Shown: one piece after another, positions 12,601 to 24,679 of the stretch
Numbering within the stretch: position 1 is the first letter of the stretch
How the letters are laid out: the number at the start of each line of letters is the position of its first letter
Origin: Aquatica leii
Lineage: Eukaryota; Arthropoda; Insecta; Coleoptera; Lampyridae
DNA: 64,000 bases
Assembly (NCBI GenBank): GCA_035610365.1
Contig: CM069437.1
Location: forward strand, 59,358,093 to 59,422,092
Direction: 5' to 3'
Program-made: the position numbers and the translations under genes
The notes under the pieces: generated by a model
What the model saw: only the letters and a program-made list of their open reading frames with translations
Database searches by the model: none
Told to the model about the DNA's origin: nothing

Positions 12601-15600
12601 AACTTAAAAAGGCAGCGACTAACTCAGTTTGATTCAGCGATTGGGTCGAAGCTTCGTGGTGCTAAATCATAAAACAAGTTAAAAAACCTCAAAACGATGA
12701 AATATTGGTATGGAGCGACACCGTTTAAATCTACCTAAAGCTGTAATAGAACAAATAACAAAATAAAAGTTGTAACAATGAAAATATTTATTTTATCACA
12801 GATAGAAGAGTTCGTAGAGAGGAGAAGATAAATTTACATAGGTGCGATCAAACGGTAGAACGTAGGTCAATATCACAAACAACAGTGCTTGAAATAAACT
12901 TTCTTCGGTTGGGCAACACGCCGTACAACAAATTAAATTAGTCGGCTTTTACATTCCAAAAATAAATTTAATTTATAAATTATAACACAAATATGCAAAT
13001 CTCGATGATGTGACACAAAAAAAAATTATAGTTAATTGTAATAACAACCTACTAGGCCGCCCAGTCGTACGTGCAATCGGGTGACAACGTACATACAAAG
13101 GATTAAAGAAGGAATTACAATACAGTTTAGTTTTTTTTTGAAGAATGAGATTAGCTAGTGGCAACTTTTCGGAAATTCCTAAAATTTGCTGAAATAAATA
13201 AAGCCGTACATACGGTGATATCACAAGTAAATTTCCCTTGGTTTATACGTTCAAATAAAACAAATTAAATGCGCCGAGTTTCCCTCAAGATAATTATATT
13301 ATTGCATTAAGTGGGTTCTCTAATACGGTTAGAATTTTATGCAATACTTGAAGGTTTCGATATCTTCAACACAAGTGACGTGACGTCATCATGGAAATTT
13401 TCTCAATAAATGAACCAGTTTTACTCTCTTCACATCAAAGGAACCACGTGTGGGTGTCTCCAAAACCCGCTCAATAAAGACTCACGAAAGTAACAAAACT
13501 AATACATAAAAATGGGCACTTGTGTATACCATAAATCCAAGATACGCCATTACACATAAAAGTACAGTACACACGCTTTTGTATCAATGCACAAAGAAAA
13601 AACGAATAAGTTTTACGCATTATTTAAAATTAAAGACTGAGATTAGAATTCTTCAATTCATAATTTAAGAACTTGCAAAGAATATAATTTAATAAATAAA
13701 TAAATTTTTAGCTCACGTTTTTTCGTCTCGAATTTCGAATCATAAACTATTTCCTGAAAATTAAATTTGTGAACATACATTTGTAGGCGCCTTGTTTTGT
13801 TTATGCTATGGTAAAGTGAGATCCAATGTAAAAAATTTCGTTTCACCAATATGGACTTTCTGGGTTAGTTGCATACTATTTTACTTCAATTAGATGAATT
13901 AGACGATGCAAGAATGACAGTATGAAGTAAAGACCTCTAGGTCTGGAATGCTCTAAAAGAGTAGGGATTATAATATTAGACGTAGATTAAAGCGAAGGAA
14001 TCTGATTTAAAGCTAGTTGAAGATAAAGTGCAGATTCAGTTCGGGTGCCTCGGAATTGCTAGCCCCGTACTCACAAGATGTATTAATCACAGTCATTGAA
14101 GTTATCTCAACATATATAAACATGATTATATTAAATAGGAGACGAGTACGGAGGTTCTGGATACGGAAGTAGTAGCCCAGTTAAAGTTGAAGTGTCGGTA
14201 CAAACAATCGTGGGTCAAAAGTACAATATATAAAAAAATGTTATGCAGGGCTCATATCAAGAAACAACTTACCGCGACTTTAATACATAAAAATGAGCAC
14301 TTATGTATACCATAGATTCAAGATACGCTATTACACATAAAAGTACAGAGTCCTTATGGCCTGAGGCACACACACTTTTGTATCAACGCATAAAAAAACA
14401 AATAAGTTATGCATTATTTAAAATTAAATACAGAGATTAGCATTCTCAAATTCATAATTTAACTTGCAAAGGATATTATTTAATAAATCTTTATAGTACA
14501 CGTTTTTTGTTTAGAGTTTCGATTCACAAACCATGTGCTGAAAACAAAATTTGTGAACATTAGTAGGCGTCTTGTTTTGTTATATTATGCTCTAATAGCG
14601 CAGTGATTAGAAAATACCAAAAATTAGACATAGATGAAAGCGAAGGAATCTGACTTGAAGCTAGTTGAAGATAAAGTGCAGATTTAGTTAGGGTTTAAGG
14701 TTTTTAGACACCGAGTAGAAGTTAGCTATAACGTTTAGCTAGCCATAGATTTTGCAAACTTTAATACCGGATATTTTCATTTTAATAACTATTTTAACTA
14801 ATTAATATAATTTAATATACAAATTATAAATTAAATGCAAACCCAAAAGGCAGTACTACTAATTCTTACAAATTTATGAATACTCGTTGCGTAGATTACT
14901 TTCGACTTGACGCGGTTTTTTATAAAATTTCACTAAAAAGATCACTTTTTATTTATATTTTCATTTTTGAATCGTTTTCTATACACATTTTTACACGAGA
15001 AAACATAAAAAATGGAAGGCAGCCCCCTCCATTGTTTCAAATTAAACAATCACAAAGTCTTCGTTGCGTTGATTTACTTTCGACTCCGCGCGTTTAACGG
15101 CATTAAACCGAGCGGGTTTTCCTAAGAAATTTGCAGAAATTTCACCGCGCAGAGTCGAGAGTAAATGTAAATTTCACTAAAAAGATCACTTTTTATTTAT
15201 ATTTTCATTTTTGAATCGTTTTCTATACACATGTTTACACGAGAAAACATAAAAACTAGAAGAAAGTCCCCTTCATGTTTTCAAAAAATTCTTCGTTGCG
15301 TTGATTTATTATCGACTCGGCGCGGTTAACTGCATTAAACTGAGCGGGTTTTACTAAGAAATTTGGAGAAATTTCAGTGCGCGGAGTCGAGAGTAAATCA
15401 GCGCAACGAAGGTTTTATGATTGTTTAATTTGAAAAAATGGTCCCTGTCCCTGCCTTCTTATTTTTGTGTTTTCTTAATGTAGAAGTGTGTGTTGAATAC
15501 AATTCAAAAATGAAAGTGTAAACAAAAAGTGATCTTTTTAGCGAAAATTGATAAAAACCGCGCGGAGCCGAGAGTAAATCAACGCAACTAAGACTTTGTG

Positions 15601-16127
15601 ATTGCTTAATTTGAATAAATGGGAGAACAGCCTTCTGTTTGTGTTTTTTCATGTAAAATGTGTGCAGAATATGATTCAAAAATGAAAACGTAAATAAAAA
15701 GTGATCTTTTTAGTGAAATTTGATAAAAACCATCCGGACTCAAGACTAAATCAACGTAACGACAACTTTGCGAGGCCCTGTATTAATCACAGTCGGCTAA
15801 GGATTTTGTTAGGGTGTCAATTTAAACGTTCAGTTACGCGGTCATTGTGTGGGCTTAAGTTTTTTGCCACGATTTTTGTTAACATTTTGTTGCAATATCA
15901 TACTGTCGAAGGGTTATAATCTTAAAATTATTTTGTTTTAGTGGGACTCAATAGTAGGACGTTGGACATACTCGGGTAAAGATTCATCAGCATTTGATCT
16001 TGAAGAACAAGAAGACAATGATTTAAATAGTAAACCACAACAACCACAGGTAGTGAGAAGAAGCTTGCGTATTGCTTTAAAACGTCAAAGAGAACATCCA
16101 AGTAAAACACAATCAAACGCAGAGTAA
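6697..16127 (+). CDS. DCAF11: DCAF11/WDR23-like WD40 protein, eight exons, 5' end missing
   Basis: Exons: 6697-6798, 6854-7013, 8015-8161, 8211-8392, 8446-8785, 8835-8990, 9046-9152 and 15942-16127 (stop TAA). All joins keep the frame and use GT..AG introns. The sum is 1380 bp, or 459 residues plus stop. Family landmarks in order are SEFAQATKQASG, FLPNDMAILDCY, KAFCGIYSKDGEYFITTSQ, ARDVGWSIIDVAFSPD, VFSVIFSSDGKEILGGANDG, GLIKVWDRRTL, RGDGRHLISNSKDQSIKLWD, NWDYRW-type TWDYRWQEVP, CRFSPIHTTGQRYIYTGC and ACVRDVAWHPYKNEIMSSS. The protein forms a WD40 propeller and is a DDB1-CUL4 ubiquitin-ligase receptor; in animals this family controls NRF/SKN-1-type stress factors. Two WDxR (DWD) motifs, WDRR at 8542-8553 and WDVR at 8683-8694, fit DDB1 binding. 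Compared with the human protein of about 546 residues, roughly 80 N-terminal residues are missing; they must lie in an upstream exon I could not find. The last intron is 6.8 kb and full of repeats. Confidence 0.93.
8393..8445 (+). other. 53-bp DCAF11 intron with weak GTAGGG donor
   Basis: Only a donor at 8393 (GTAGGG) keeps the WD40 frame into the exon at 8446 (reading SLR-IRAHEYDVNSVAF). A better-looking GTAAGC lies five bases downstream at 8398; using it would shift the frame. Confidence 0.7.
9153..12569. other. First half of the long last DCAF11 intron, nothing recognised
   Basis: AT-rich intron sequence. I see no exon-like reading frame, RNA gene or clear terminal repeats here. Confidence 0.45.
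12570..13560 (+). repeat. Dispersed repeat family, copy 2 of 3 (in DCAF11 intron)
   Basis: This copy aligns with 3300-4260 and 61020-61880 through shared segments such as GCTTCGTGGTGCTAAATCAT, GCGACACCGTTTAAAT, TTCTTCGGTTGGGCAACACG and ATTATAGTTAATTGTAATAAC. It shares TTTCCCTCAAG and a TGACGTCA palindrome (13380-13387) with copy 3 in particular. Non-coding. Confidence 0.65.
13499..14694 (+). repeat. Direct duplication of about 0.5 kb
   Basis: Sequence 13499-14044 is repeated at 14280-14694. Both units start TAATACATAAAAATG and share CACTTGTGTATACCATA (second copy CACTTATGTATACCATA), GAACATACATTTGTAGGCG-type sequence and a common end around GAAGCTAGTTGAAGATAAAG. The second unit has small deletions and one short insertion near 14353. 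A unique spacer of about 235 bp separates them. Confidence 0.75.
14878..15778. repeat. Large inverted-repeat cluster in DCAF11 intron
   Basis: Three forward units (from about 14882, 15058 and 15292) carry CTTCGTTGCGTTGATTTA, a CGACTC-CGCGCG box, CACTAAAAAGATCACTTTTT and a TTTGAATCGTTTTCTA stretch. From about 15385 to 15778 the same motifs return in reverse complement: GTCGAGAGTAAATC-AACGCAAC, AAAAAGTGATCTTTTTAG and ATTCAAAAATGAAA. The two sides form a foldback centred near 15350. Smaller inverted pairs (CGACTCCGCGCG with CGCGCAGAGTCGAG) occur inside units. It looks like a nested non-autonomous transposon or satellite-like foldback; no protein is encoded. Confidence 0.75.
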
Positions 16128-17480
16128 AATGGTTGTAGGAATAGGAGTTTGTAAAGAAGTACAACGATGACTGTCCCTTGTTCATTATTACTTTTGCTTT
16201 ATGAAACGTTCGAGTTTAACGTTAGAGTAGTTAGCTCGAAAGCAACGACTACTTTATAAGTTAAAATATTTAAATTATTTTTTTTAATGTATAGGTAACA
16301 TTTATTTGCCGCACAGGGTTCTCTAGACAATAAATGACAACGTAGTAGGTAGTTTTAGCTATATTCATTTCAAAAGGAAAAAATAGCGTCACTTGATACT
16401 GGACACTGGAGTAATTTCTAAAAAAGGTTTGGTCCATCAACAAATTAATCAAGAATAAGGTTGGAGTCGTAAAGTGTATACATTTCTGCAAGATTGAGAA
16501 GAAAAAGCAAATAAACTTTCCTAAGATTCGAGGATGGAATCATGCAGTTTGCATATTTTTACGTTTTGCACACCAATATTAGAAAGAGCCTAAACTCTTA
16601 CCACTTTTTTCAATTTAGTCTAAAATACAATTTTGTCTTCCAGTTCTATTTTTCCCACCACAATTTAAAAGTCTGAGATATAATACCATTTTCTTGGCAA
16701 GTTAAAATCAATTAATGTTTACTATAATCTCTTTTTTACTTAAATGATTTAGCTACGAACCTCGACTGGACGGTTGTACTTCTTCACAAACTTGATTCAA
16801 TCGTAATATAATTTTTACTCGAACTATATGAAAAACATAAAAAAAATGCACACATTTTTGGTTATGGTATATGCCGATTTCACATTATACAAAAACCGTT
16901 TTTTATTGAAGGTAACAGTTTTTAAGTTTAATAGTTTTCAATAGTTTATAAAATACATAATTTGAGAACGGCGACGTACAATAGACGAACCATTTTATAA
17001 TAAAGTAAACTATTGTGATTATAGTTGTGATAATTTGAATATGTATCATAACTTGAGTTATCACTTGATACCCCAAGCGTCTATACACTAATACTGTAAT
17101 AAATCCATGATGTCATAATTTTCTTTTCTACGTTTGTTTACAGTAAAGATAACGATTTGTTACAATTTTCTGTAATATTGTTTACAATATAAAATATTTT
17201 ATAATATCTCGATATTTAAGAAGTTATTGTTTTATTAATGTATATATTAAAATTCATTGTAAATTTTGGATTTCGTTAATTTTTTTGTGGTTTTACCTGA
17301 AGTGTCTAAAAAACAACAAGGTTATATCAAAAATCGATTATTTCAACTGCAGGTTTTTCATGTAAAAAGTGTGTTGTTTTTATTTTTTACCGGTAGGTAT
17401 TAACTTTATATCTTAGATTTTTAAGTTTCTATAAAGAAAGTTTAGCGATCGCAATTTTTTTTGCGGAATTTTACGTTTCA
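16128..17480 (+). other. DCAF11 3' flank: probable 3' UTR, then unannotated sequence
   Basis: After the stop at 16125-16127 the sequence has no further coding signal. An AATAAA at 16510-16515 is a possible polyadenylation signal, about 385 bp past the stop, but it is one of many in AT-rich DNA. The rest, to about 17480, shows nothing recognisable. Confidence 0.35.
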
Positions 17481-17536
17481 AGGTTTCCTGAATCAGAAAA
17501 AAATGGTGTGGTCACCACACGACTTTTCTATAAGGA
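17466..17536 (+). repeat. Short dispersed repeat with GTGTGG-CCACAC palindrome
   Basis: The segment contains TTTTACGTTTCAAGG followed by CCTGAATCAGAAAAA, which recurs at 59682-59717. Next comes the palindrome GGTGTGGTCACCACAC (17505-17520) and CGACTTTTCTATAAGG. The palindromic part recurs inverted at 32871-32906. It is probably the end of a transposon family. Confidence 0.6.
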
Positions 17537-17744
17537 ACGATGACATATTTTTTTAATGTTATGTTGTCATAAAACCACTTTGAAGTGATACGTATACGTT
17601 TGTATTGACTTTATAGCATGCTATCATTTTTTTGAAATTTTTCTCCTCGATTTCATTAAATATATAACCGAAATATGGCAAATACTGACTAACCCCTATA
17701 TTTGTGCGCCTCGAAATTAGCTTTTTCCTCTAGTAATCAGTAAT

Positions 17745-18460
17745 AAAAAAAAAACTAAAAAAACACGCTTTTATAAATAACCGAACTAAAAAGAAGAAAA
17801 TAATTTATAATTACAAACAAAATTATTAAATTCAGAGCAATAATATATAATTATAAACAAAATCACTAAATTCAGAGTTAAAAGCGTGGGGTGCATCCGG
17901 ATACACGGTAGTCTTTCGCGCCAAGTATCTGTTATTTCTTTTTTTTTTTTGTAATTATATCAATCATTGTTTTAACATGTATTCAGTTCGAATATTGCTG
18001 TCAATTCGTCATTTGGCTGATATACATAATACTGTCACTAAACACGACGTTTGAATACATACGTGACGAGATATTCTACAGCTGCACTGTTTTTGTTAAA
18101 TCTAATAATTTTTTTGTAAAGATCAGAGGTTTTTTTTTATATTTTGTGTTCACAGAAATAAATTTATCATTGTTTGTAACAATAGTTTAACGTGTACTTG
18201 GCGAGACATTATACAGTGAAGCTGTTATTTGTAGGATTTTTCTATATTTTCATCTCTCCCCTTATTGATAGCTGCCTTTAGAATAATTGCAACAATGATT
18301 ATAGATGCACCCCACGCTTTTAACTCTGAATTTAGTGATTTTGTTTATAATTATATATTATTGCTCTGAATTTAATAATTTTGTTTGTAATTATAAATTA
18401 TTTTCTTCTTTTTAGTTCGGTTATTTATAAAAGTGTGTTTTTTAGTTTTTTTTAAACTAT
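17745..18460. mobile_element. Foldback element with about 150-bp, nearly identical arms
   Basis: The left arm (17745-17898) is an almost perfect reverse complement of the right arm (18303-18460); both read inward-to-outward as TGCACCCCACGCTTTTAACT followed by alternating ATTATTGC and GAATTTAATAATTTTG segments, and end in TATAAAAG-TGTTTTTTAG. The spacer of about 400 bp is unrelated and contains no open frame. High arm identity suggests either a recent insertion or arm-to-arm gene conversion. A related, partly degenerate TATAAAAGCGTG unit follows at 18480-18540, and a diverged single arm lies at 1378-1560. Confidence 0.8.
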
Positions 18461-19164
18461 TATTTATTTTCTATTTTTTAGTTCGGGTACCTATAAAAGC
18501 GTGTTTTTTCAATTTTCTAAGCTATCAGTTATTTTCCGTATTTTTTAATTCGATTTATTAATAATACATTTTTGCGGACATGTGATTATGAATTATCTTA
18601 CGAACTAAAAACGTATTGGAAACAGTAGTTATCGACAGTAAGACCTTATTTCTCGGGGAGTGAACCTGAGAAACAGCTATCACATCCAAGGCAGGCAGCG
18701 GGCGCGCAAATTACATGCTCCGATACGAAGAATGAAATAATCTTAGGCTTTGTCGAGATGCACGCCTGCACAGTTCACGCGCTCTGTCTTTGTCACTCTC
18801 GTGCAGAGGATCCCTAAAGAAATCAATTAATCCTGACGATCCTAATTAGGGTAATAAAAACTTTTTAATGAATTATTGCATTGTCATCGGTCCGTGAAAC
18901 GCATGCAAAGTTTCAAGTTAATCAAACACCTGGAAACCGCTAAAAATTAAGCTCAAAGATTCCGTTACATACATACATACATACATCCCGAACTAATAAA
19001 AGCGTGTTAAAAATTATTATTTTTAACGTATCTATCTTGCTTCCTTTCAAGATATGGAATTTTTTTCTAAAAAAAATCGTCGCAGACAGGATTCGAACCT
19101 AGATTATATTTGTGAATTCATATTAAATTATAAATCAACTACGAACAATAGCAATTAAACAACA

Positions 19165-22106
19165 ATAATTTGTTTGTATATCTAAACTGTCAAGGTTTTT
19201 TAAATAATAAACATGAACTAGAATTACTAATAAATGATTGGAATCCGGCTATAATTTGTTTAGCAGAAACACACATAGATTTAGAAACTATATTTAAAAA
19301 TGAGATTCAACTAGATGGATACACAGTTGTATGTTGCAACACAAATAACAGAAGAACAGGAGGTGTACTAATATACGTGAAAGACAATTATAAATACAAA
19401 GTTCTAAACAATATAAACAAAGTTAATAACATTTGGATAGTGACAATTGAACTGAAAATAGGAACAACCAAGTACATAATATCAACACTCTACAGATCTC
19501 CTAAATGTCGAGACCTGGTATTTATGGAAGAACTTATAAAGTTATTAGAATACGTGGTAGAAAACGGCGATGTACAAATCATATAACGGGTGATTTTAAT
19601 TATGATTTGGATAAAAACAGCTATTATGCCAAAAAATGTATCGAATTAGTAACACAGTATGGACTAGAACAAATAGTTACACAACCTACACGAATAACAG
19701 AAGTAAGTAGAACGCTAATAGATTACATTATAACTAATATCAAAAAACTAAAATGTAAAGTACACAATACCCCAAGAATTAGTGATCATTGTATTTTATC
19801 GGTTGAGCTAGGAAATAATAATAATAATATGTATAATTCAAATAGTAAAGAAGAGGTACAGTACAGGTGCATGAAAAAATACAACGCAAAATACTTACAA
19901 GACCAACTATTAGAAATTAAATGGGATAGAAATTTAGATGTGAATAAAATGTCACACAAACTAATAAATGATATAACTAACACTGTTAATCTAATATGTC
20001 CAATAAAGAAAAAAACTGTGTACTCAAAACATAAAAAAAATGAATGGATGAATAATAAAGTACTAAAAAAAATTCGGGATAGAGATGAGAAATATAAGAC
20101 TGCCGCATTTACAAATACTGAGGAGGACTGGATCAATTACAAAAGAAGTAGGAATGAAGTGGTAACAATATTGAGGATAGAAAAAGAGAATTATTTTAAG
20201 AATGCATTAGACACCAACAAAAGCAATAATAGCAAGCTGTGGAAAAATATGAAAAGTATATTACCGAATAATGAAATAAAAACGATACCAAAAATAATAA
20301 AGTTTGGATTATGTAAAACAAATAACAAAGCTGAAATTGCAGATAGATTCAATCTCTATTTTATAAAAAGCATACAGGAGATATACGAAATATACCCAGA
20401 CCACAAAGTTCGACAACTATACCAGAGCAATCAACAACATGCATTTAAAAAATTTAGAAATGTTGGTATGACTGAGATAAAGAGATATTTGAATAATATA
20501 AAAGAATGTAATTGGGAAAATGGAATATCAACAACTATACTAAAGGACAGCTTTGATGCAATTGGAGATAGATTTCTAGATACCATAAATGAATCTATAG
20601 ATACCGGGATATTTCCAGAAAACTGGAAAATTGCAACAATAACACCGATAGCAAAAGTGAACGGTTCTATTTCATGTGAAGACTATAGACCCATTAATAC
20701 GGTACCCCCATATGAGAAGTTAATAGAATTAGTAGTCAAAGATCAATTAATAGAACATATTACAAAAAATAACGTGTTAGTGCCAAACCAATCGGGTTTT
20801 AGAACAAACTATTCATGCGAATCAGTGATTATAGACATTAGTGATAAATGGTTGAATGTGATACACAATAGTGAATTAGTTATAGCCGTATTCCTGGACT
20901 TTAAACAAGCATTTGAAACAATAAACAGAACATTTTTAATTAAGAAACTAGAGAAAATAGGTTTACGTGGAAATGTCTTGAAGTGGTTCAATAGTTACCT
21001 AACAAATCGCAAGCAAAAGGTGAAAATAGGATTTCACACATCTACGGAAAAAACTATTAATTATGGTGTACCTCAAGGTACCGTGCTTGGACCATTATTA
21101 TTTACCATTTATATCAACGACATAGTAAACGTCATTAAAAACTGTTAAATATGTATGTTTGCAGATGATACAATGATTTATATCACAGGTACAAATTTGA
21201 TTGAAATGAAAACGAAAATTAATTCTGATATTCATAACATATACGAATGGTTATGTAATGATCAGTTGTGCGTGAAATTAATAAATGTAAATCTATTGTA
21301 ATAGAAAGTAAGAATAAATTAAGATCACTAAAATTGTTAAATTTAAATATTAATATTAATAAGCATAAAATAGATAGGGTAAATGAAATAAAATATCTCG
21401 GAGTAATATTGGATGAAAACCTCAATTATAAGTCCCATGCAAATTATATAATGAAGAAAATGTCTAAAAAAATTTATTTTCTAAATAGAATTAGTAAATA
21501 TCTTAGCACTTATGTAAAAAGGTTATTCTACAAAAGCATTGTTGAAACACACTTAAATTACTGTACAACAATACTATTTAATTTAAAACAAAATCAAATA
21601 TATAAATTACAAATAATACAAAACAGAGCATTGAGAGCCATATTAAAATGTAGAAAAGAAACTCCCGTAACAATGATGTTAGATGTACTACAATTATTAA
21701 ATGTTAATCAAATTATTATATTTAGGACAATGATGTATATACATAAAATCAAACACAAATTAATACCTAGTTATATAAAAGAAAATGTAGCTTATAGTAA
21801 GGATATTCATAATTATGATACCAGACAAAAAACGACTTTTACGTTAAAAAATGTATGAAAGCCAATACTTTTACGAGCTTATTTTATAAAGGATTGATAT
21901 ACTATAACAACCTGCCTGAAAATATAAAAAATACAAATAATTGTAAAGAATTTAAATCGAAATGTTTTAAATATGTTCAAAATTTAAGTTTAAACATTGA
22001 GTTAGGAATAATTATTTAAGCAACAAATGTACAATTACCATGTATAAAAACTGTATATAAAATAGCGATGCTAAATAAACTCTATATTATTATTATTATT
22101 ATTATC
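19165..22106 (+). mobile_element. Non-LTR retrotransposon (LINE), 5'-truncated, Jockey/CR1-like
   Basis: ORF2 starts inside its APE endonuclease (VYLNCQGFLNNKHELELLI, then CLAETHI, TGDFNYDL, ISDHCIL). The reverse transcriptase follows: YRPINTVPPYEKLIE, PNQSGFRTNYSCE, AVFLDFKQAFETINR, YGVPQGTVLGPLLFTIYIND, FADDTM and a KYLGVILDENL thumb. The C-terminus has the HNYDTRQ motif and ends at 22017-22019. A (TTA)n tail follows at about 22086-22106. Few breaks are seen: a frame change near 19582, an in-frame stop at 21146-21148 just before FADD, frame changes near 21270 and near 21850. ORF1 and the very start of the endonuclease are absent. The element encodes the enzymes for target-primed reverse transcription but is dead. 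Its low decay suggests moderate age. Confidence 0.92.
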
Positions 22107-22149
22107 AAATATATAATAAACTGTTAGTGTTAGAAAAATTTTTTATTTG

Positions 22150-22385
22150 GATAAATTGTTAGAAAGAATTATGTCGATAAGAAACTGTAAAAACAATTCG
22201 AATAATTCACATACGTACAAAGTGATACAAGAAAAACTGTTAAAAATGGCGAATACACCCACTTCCGGTTTGTTTATCAAACCCATCTTTTGATAGAACC
22301 GATAGCATATGAAAAGCCAGCTCCATACTATATTTCAAGTTACTAGGACTTTTGATTCGAGAGTTATCGTGGGTACATTCAAAGA
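22150..22385 (+). repeat. Dispersed repeat, inverted relative to 59766-59985
   Basis: Shared blocks include AAAAATGGCGAATACACCCA, the AAGCCAGCTCCATACTA block and TCGAGAGTTATCGT, found in reverse complement at 59766-59985. No coding capacity. It follows directly on the LINE tail. Confidence 0.7.
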
Positions 22386-23515
22386 TAATTTAAACTTTTC
22401 TAGAAGATTTTCTATATTGAATGTAAAAGTGAACACATAATTATTATGTTTTTTTAATTACAACAAAATTATCTTATCTTTGGAACAACTTTCATGTCAA
22501 GAAAAAAAATTTCTCGGAAGGTCAAGTCGAAATTTGGAGTTAAATCAAGCAGATCAAACTGCAAAACTTAATTTTTTACAGGGCATTTTTCTAATGCGGT
22601 TTATAATAACAATAAGTGGGCATGTGGATGTGATATGATAAATGTCTCTCCAAAACATTTTGGTAGTTACCTACATGATGCTTTAATGATATCTTAAAAC
22701 GTTCACATTATCTACAAGCATTTTGAAAATTGTAGCTCACTTTAAACCCGACCTCACGAGCCGCCATCAGCATACAAAATTTTATTTTTTATTATATACA
22801 AAAGAAAAACTGCAAATGAACAATGACTTCAGTTTCTATTACAAGTGTATCTAGTAGTTTAGAATTCGAAAAAATACAATTAGAACAATTACCCAATCAG
22901 CGTTACAACGTTGTAAAAAAGTTAAAATAAAAAGTGTTTTTCAAAAAAATATTTTTGTTGCGTTTTAAAAACGTTTCATTTAAAGATTGATATTGAAATA
23001 TTTGAAAAATGTCTTCTAAAATACTTTTTAGTAAGATAAAAAATGTTTTTATTGTTTTTAACTGTCATAAATTTTAATTTTTCGCTATTGTAAACCGTGT
23101 TTGACAGTTTTTGCGTCAGCATAAACGTCAAATTATTATTGAGAGATTTTGAGACTTTGTTCGAGCAATAAAATGTTGTATTCAGCTCGTTCCTATCTAA
23201 ATTAGACGTTTTTTTCTCTCGATGACTTTTTAATTCCTCGTTTCACTCGAGTTTAAAAATGCCCTCTTGGGAAAAAAGCGCCCAATTTACACAAGAACTC
23301 GTTAAAAAACTACTATTACTATATTAGAAATTATAATTTTGCTTGCTTTCACCTAGACACTTTTTTCTTTTATATATTGTATTAAAATCACAATTATACA
23401 AAATTTGGTTATTTTCTTGGAAATTTGTATTAAGTACTTAATAACCGCGTAAAGTTTCTAATTTGCGTTCTAGCTGTGGTTCTAGTGAAATATCTTGATC
23501 TGTAATTTTTGTGAT
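22386..23515. other. Non-coding stretch, nothing recognised
   Basis: AT-rich sequence with no convincing exon or terminal repeats. It may include part of the repeat at 22150. Confidence 0.35.
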
Positions 23516-24679
23516 ATAGACAGATCCGCACCTAGCACTTTTGGCGCCGTTGTGCAAATTTAAAATAACGCCTCAAATTTGTATTACGTTCATATGTGAG
23601 TATAGATACGGGTTAAGTTAGGTATTATTATCCACTATTGAAAAATAATTTTAAAAAGTATTTCCATAAATTTATTTTCATTTTTATATTTTACAAGTAC
23701 TAGCCATAAGCCATATAAGTATTTTTTCATTAAGGTACAAACTTATAGAAAACAGAAATATATTCTAACAGTATTACAACTTTTGTATTTTAGTTTCAAA
23801 TGTAATATATGATAGAAAAGCACAAGAAATAAAAAAAAATATTTAAAACATTAAAAATACTCGTTTATATATCACAGGACGAAACTGATCGACAAATAAA
23901 AACAAAACAATATAGGTATTATTTTAATAATATCACCTGTTAAAGCTCAATATCTAGGTATTAGGTATTGTTATTAATATTTTAGTTAAGTGAATTGAGC
24001 TTTCCGTGCTTTAATTTTTGCAAATTGTTTAATTAAATTTTCGGCGTCTAATTCTTTTAGCTGGCCCGTTTCTATTGAAATGATAGCAAGATTACTTAGT
24101 CGGTTTTGCCCCATGGTCGTTCTTTAATAATTTGTTATTAAGATCGTTCTGCGGTAGCAACAGAAACCGGCATTGTTAATAAAATACGAATTATTATGCT
24201 CGTATTAGGAAAAGAATCCACTAAGTTGTTAATTGTTATATAATTTAAACTTTCTTTTGGAGACGTAATAACTTTTTCATCAAAATTTTGTAAATATTGC
24301 AGTTCTTTAACAAGTTTCACGGCAGTTATGTCTTGTTCATTGCAACTTTTGTCGTTTAATAAATTTTCAACTTTTTGACATAATTCTAATTGTTCGTTTT
24401 CAGAATAATTTTTAAATTTATCAATATACCATGAAAATGCGAAATTATTAGAGTAAGAAGAAAGTAATTGGAATCTCTCATCCACTCATGTTATGATTAC
24501 ATCTAGAGCATTAAGAAAGCAATCAACTTTGAACTTTAAAGTTTCGCCGTGGATCGGTTCATCGTCACATTCATAATCAAAATGCTTGTTTTATTTTTTG
24601 CGGTCTTAGACCTCTTTGTTTATTGAATTTAGGTTCTATGTTTAAGCTGGATCCTATTTCTTTAGCATCAATCAATAGA

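Noticed and set aside
18966-18985. (CATA)n microsatellite
   Set aside because: Only about five short units; ordinary.
19080-19160. tRNA gene on the minus strand, suggested by GGTTCGAATCC (B box) followed by a T run
   Set aside because: No matching acceptor stem, anticodon arm or clear A box can be folded; at best a tRNA-derived relic.
19786-20136. Minus-strand open frame of 116 codons
   Set aside because: Antisense shadow of the LINE ORF2.
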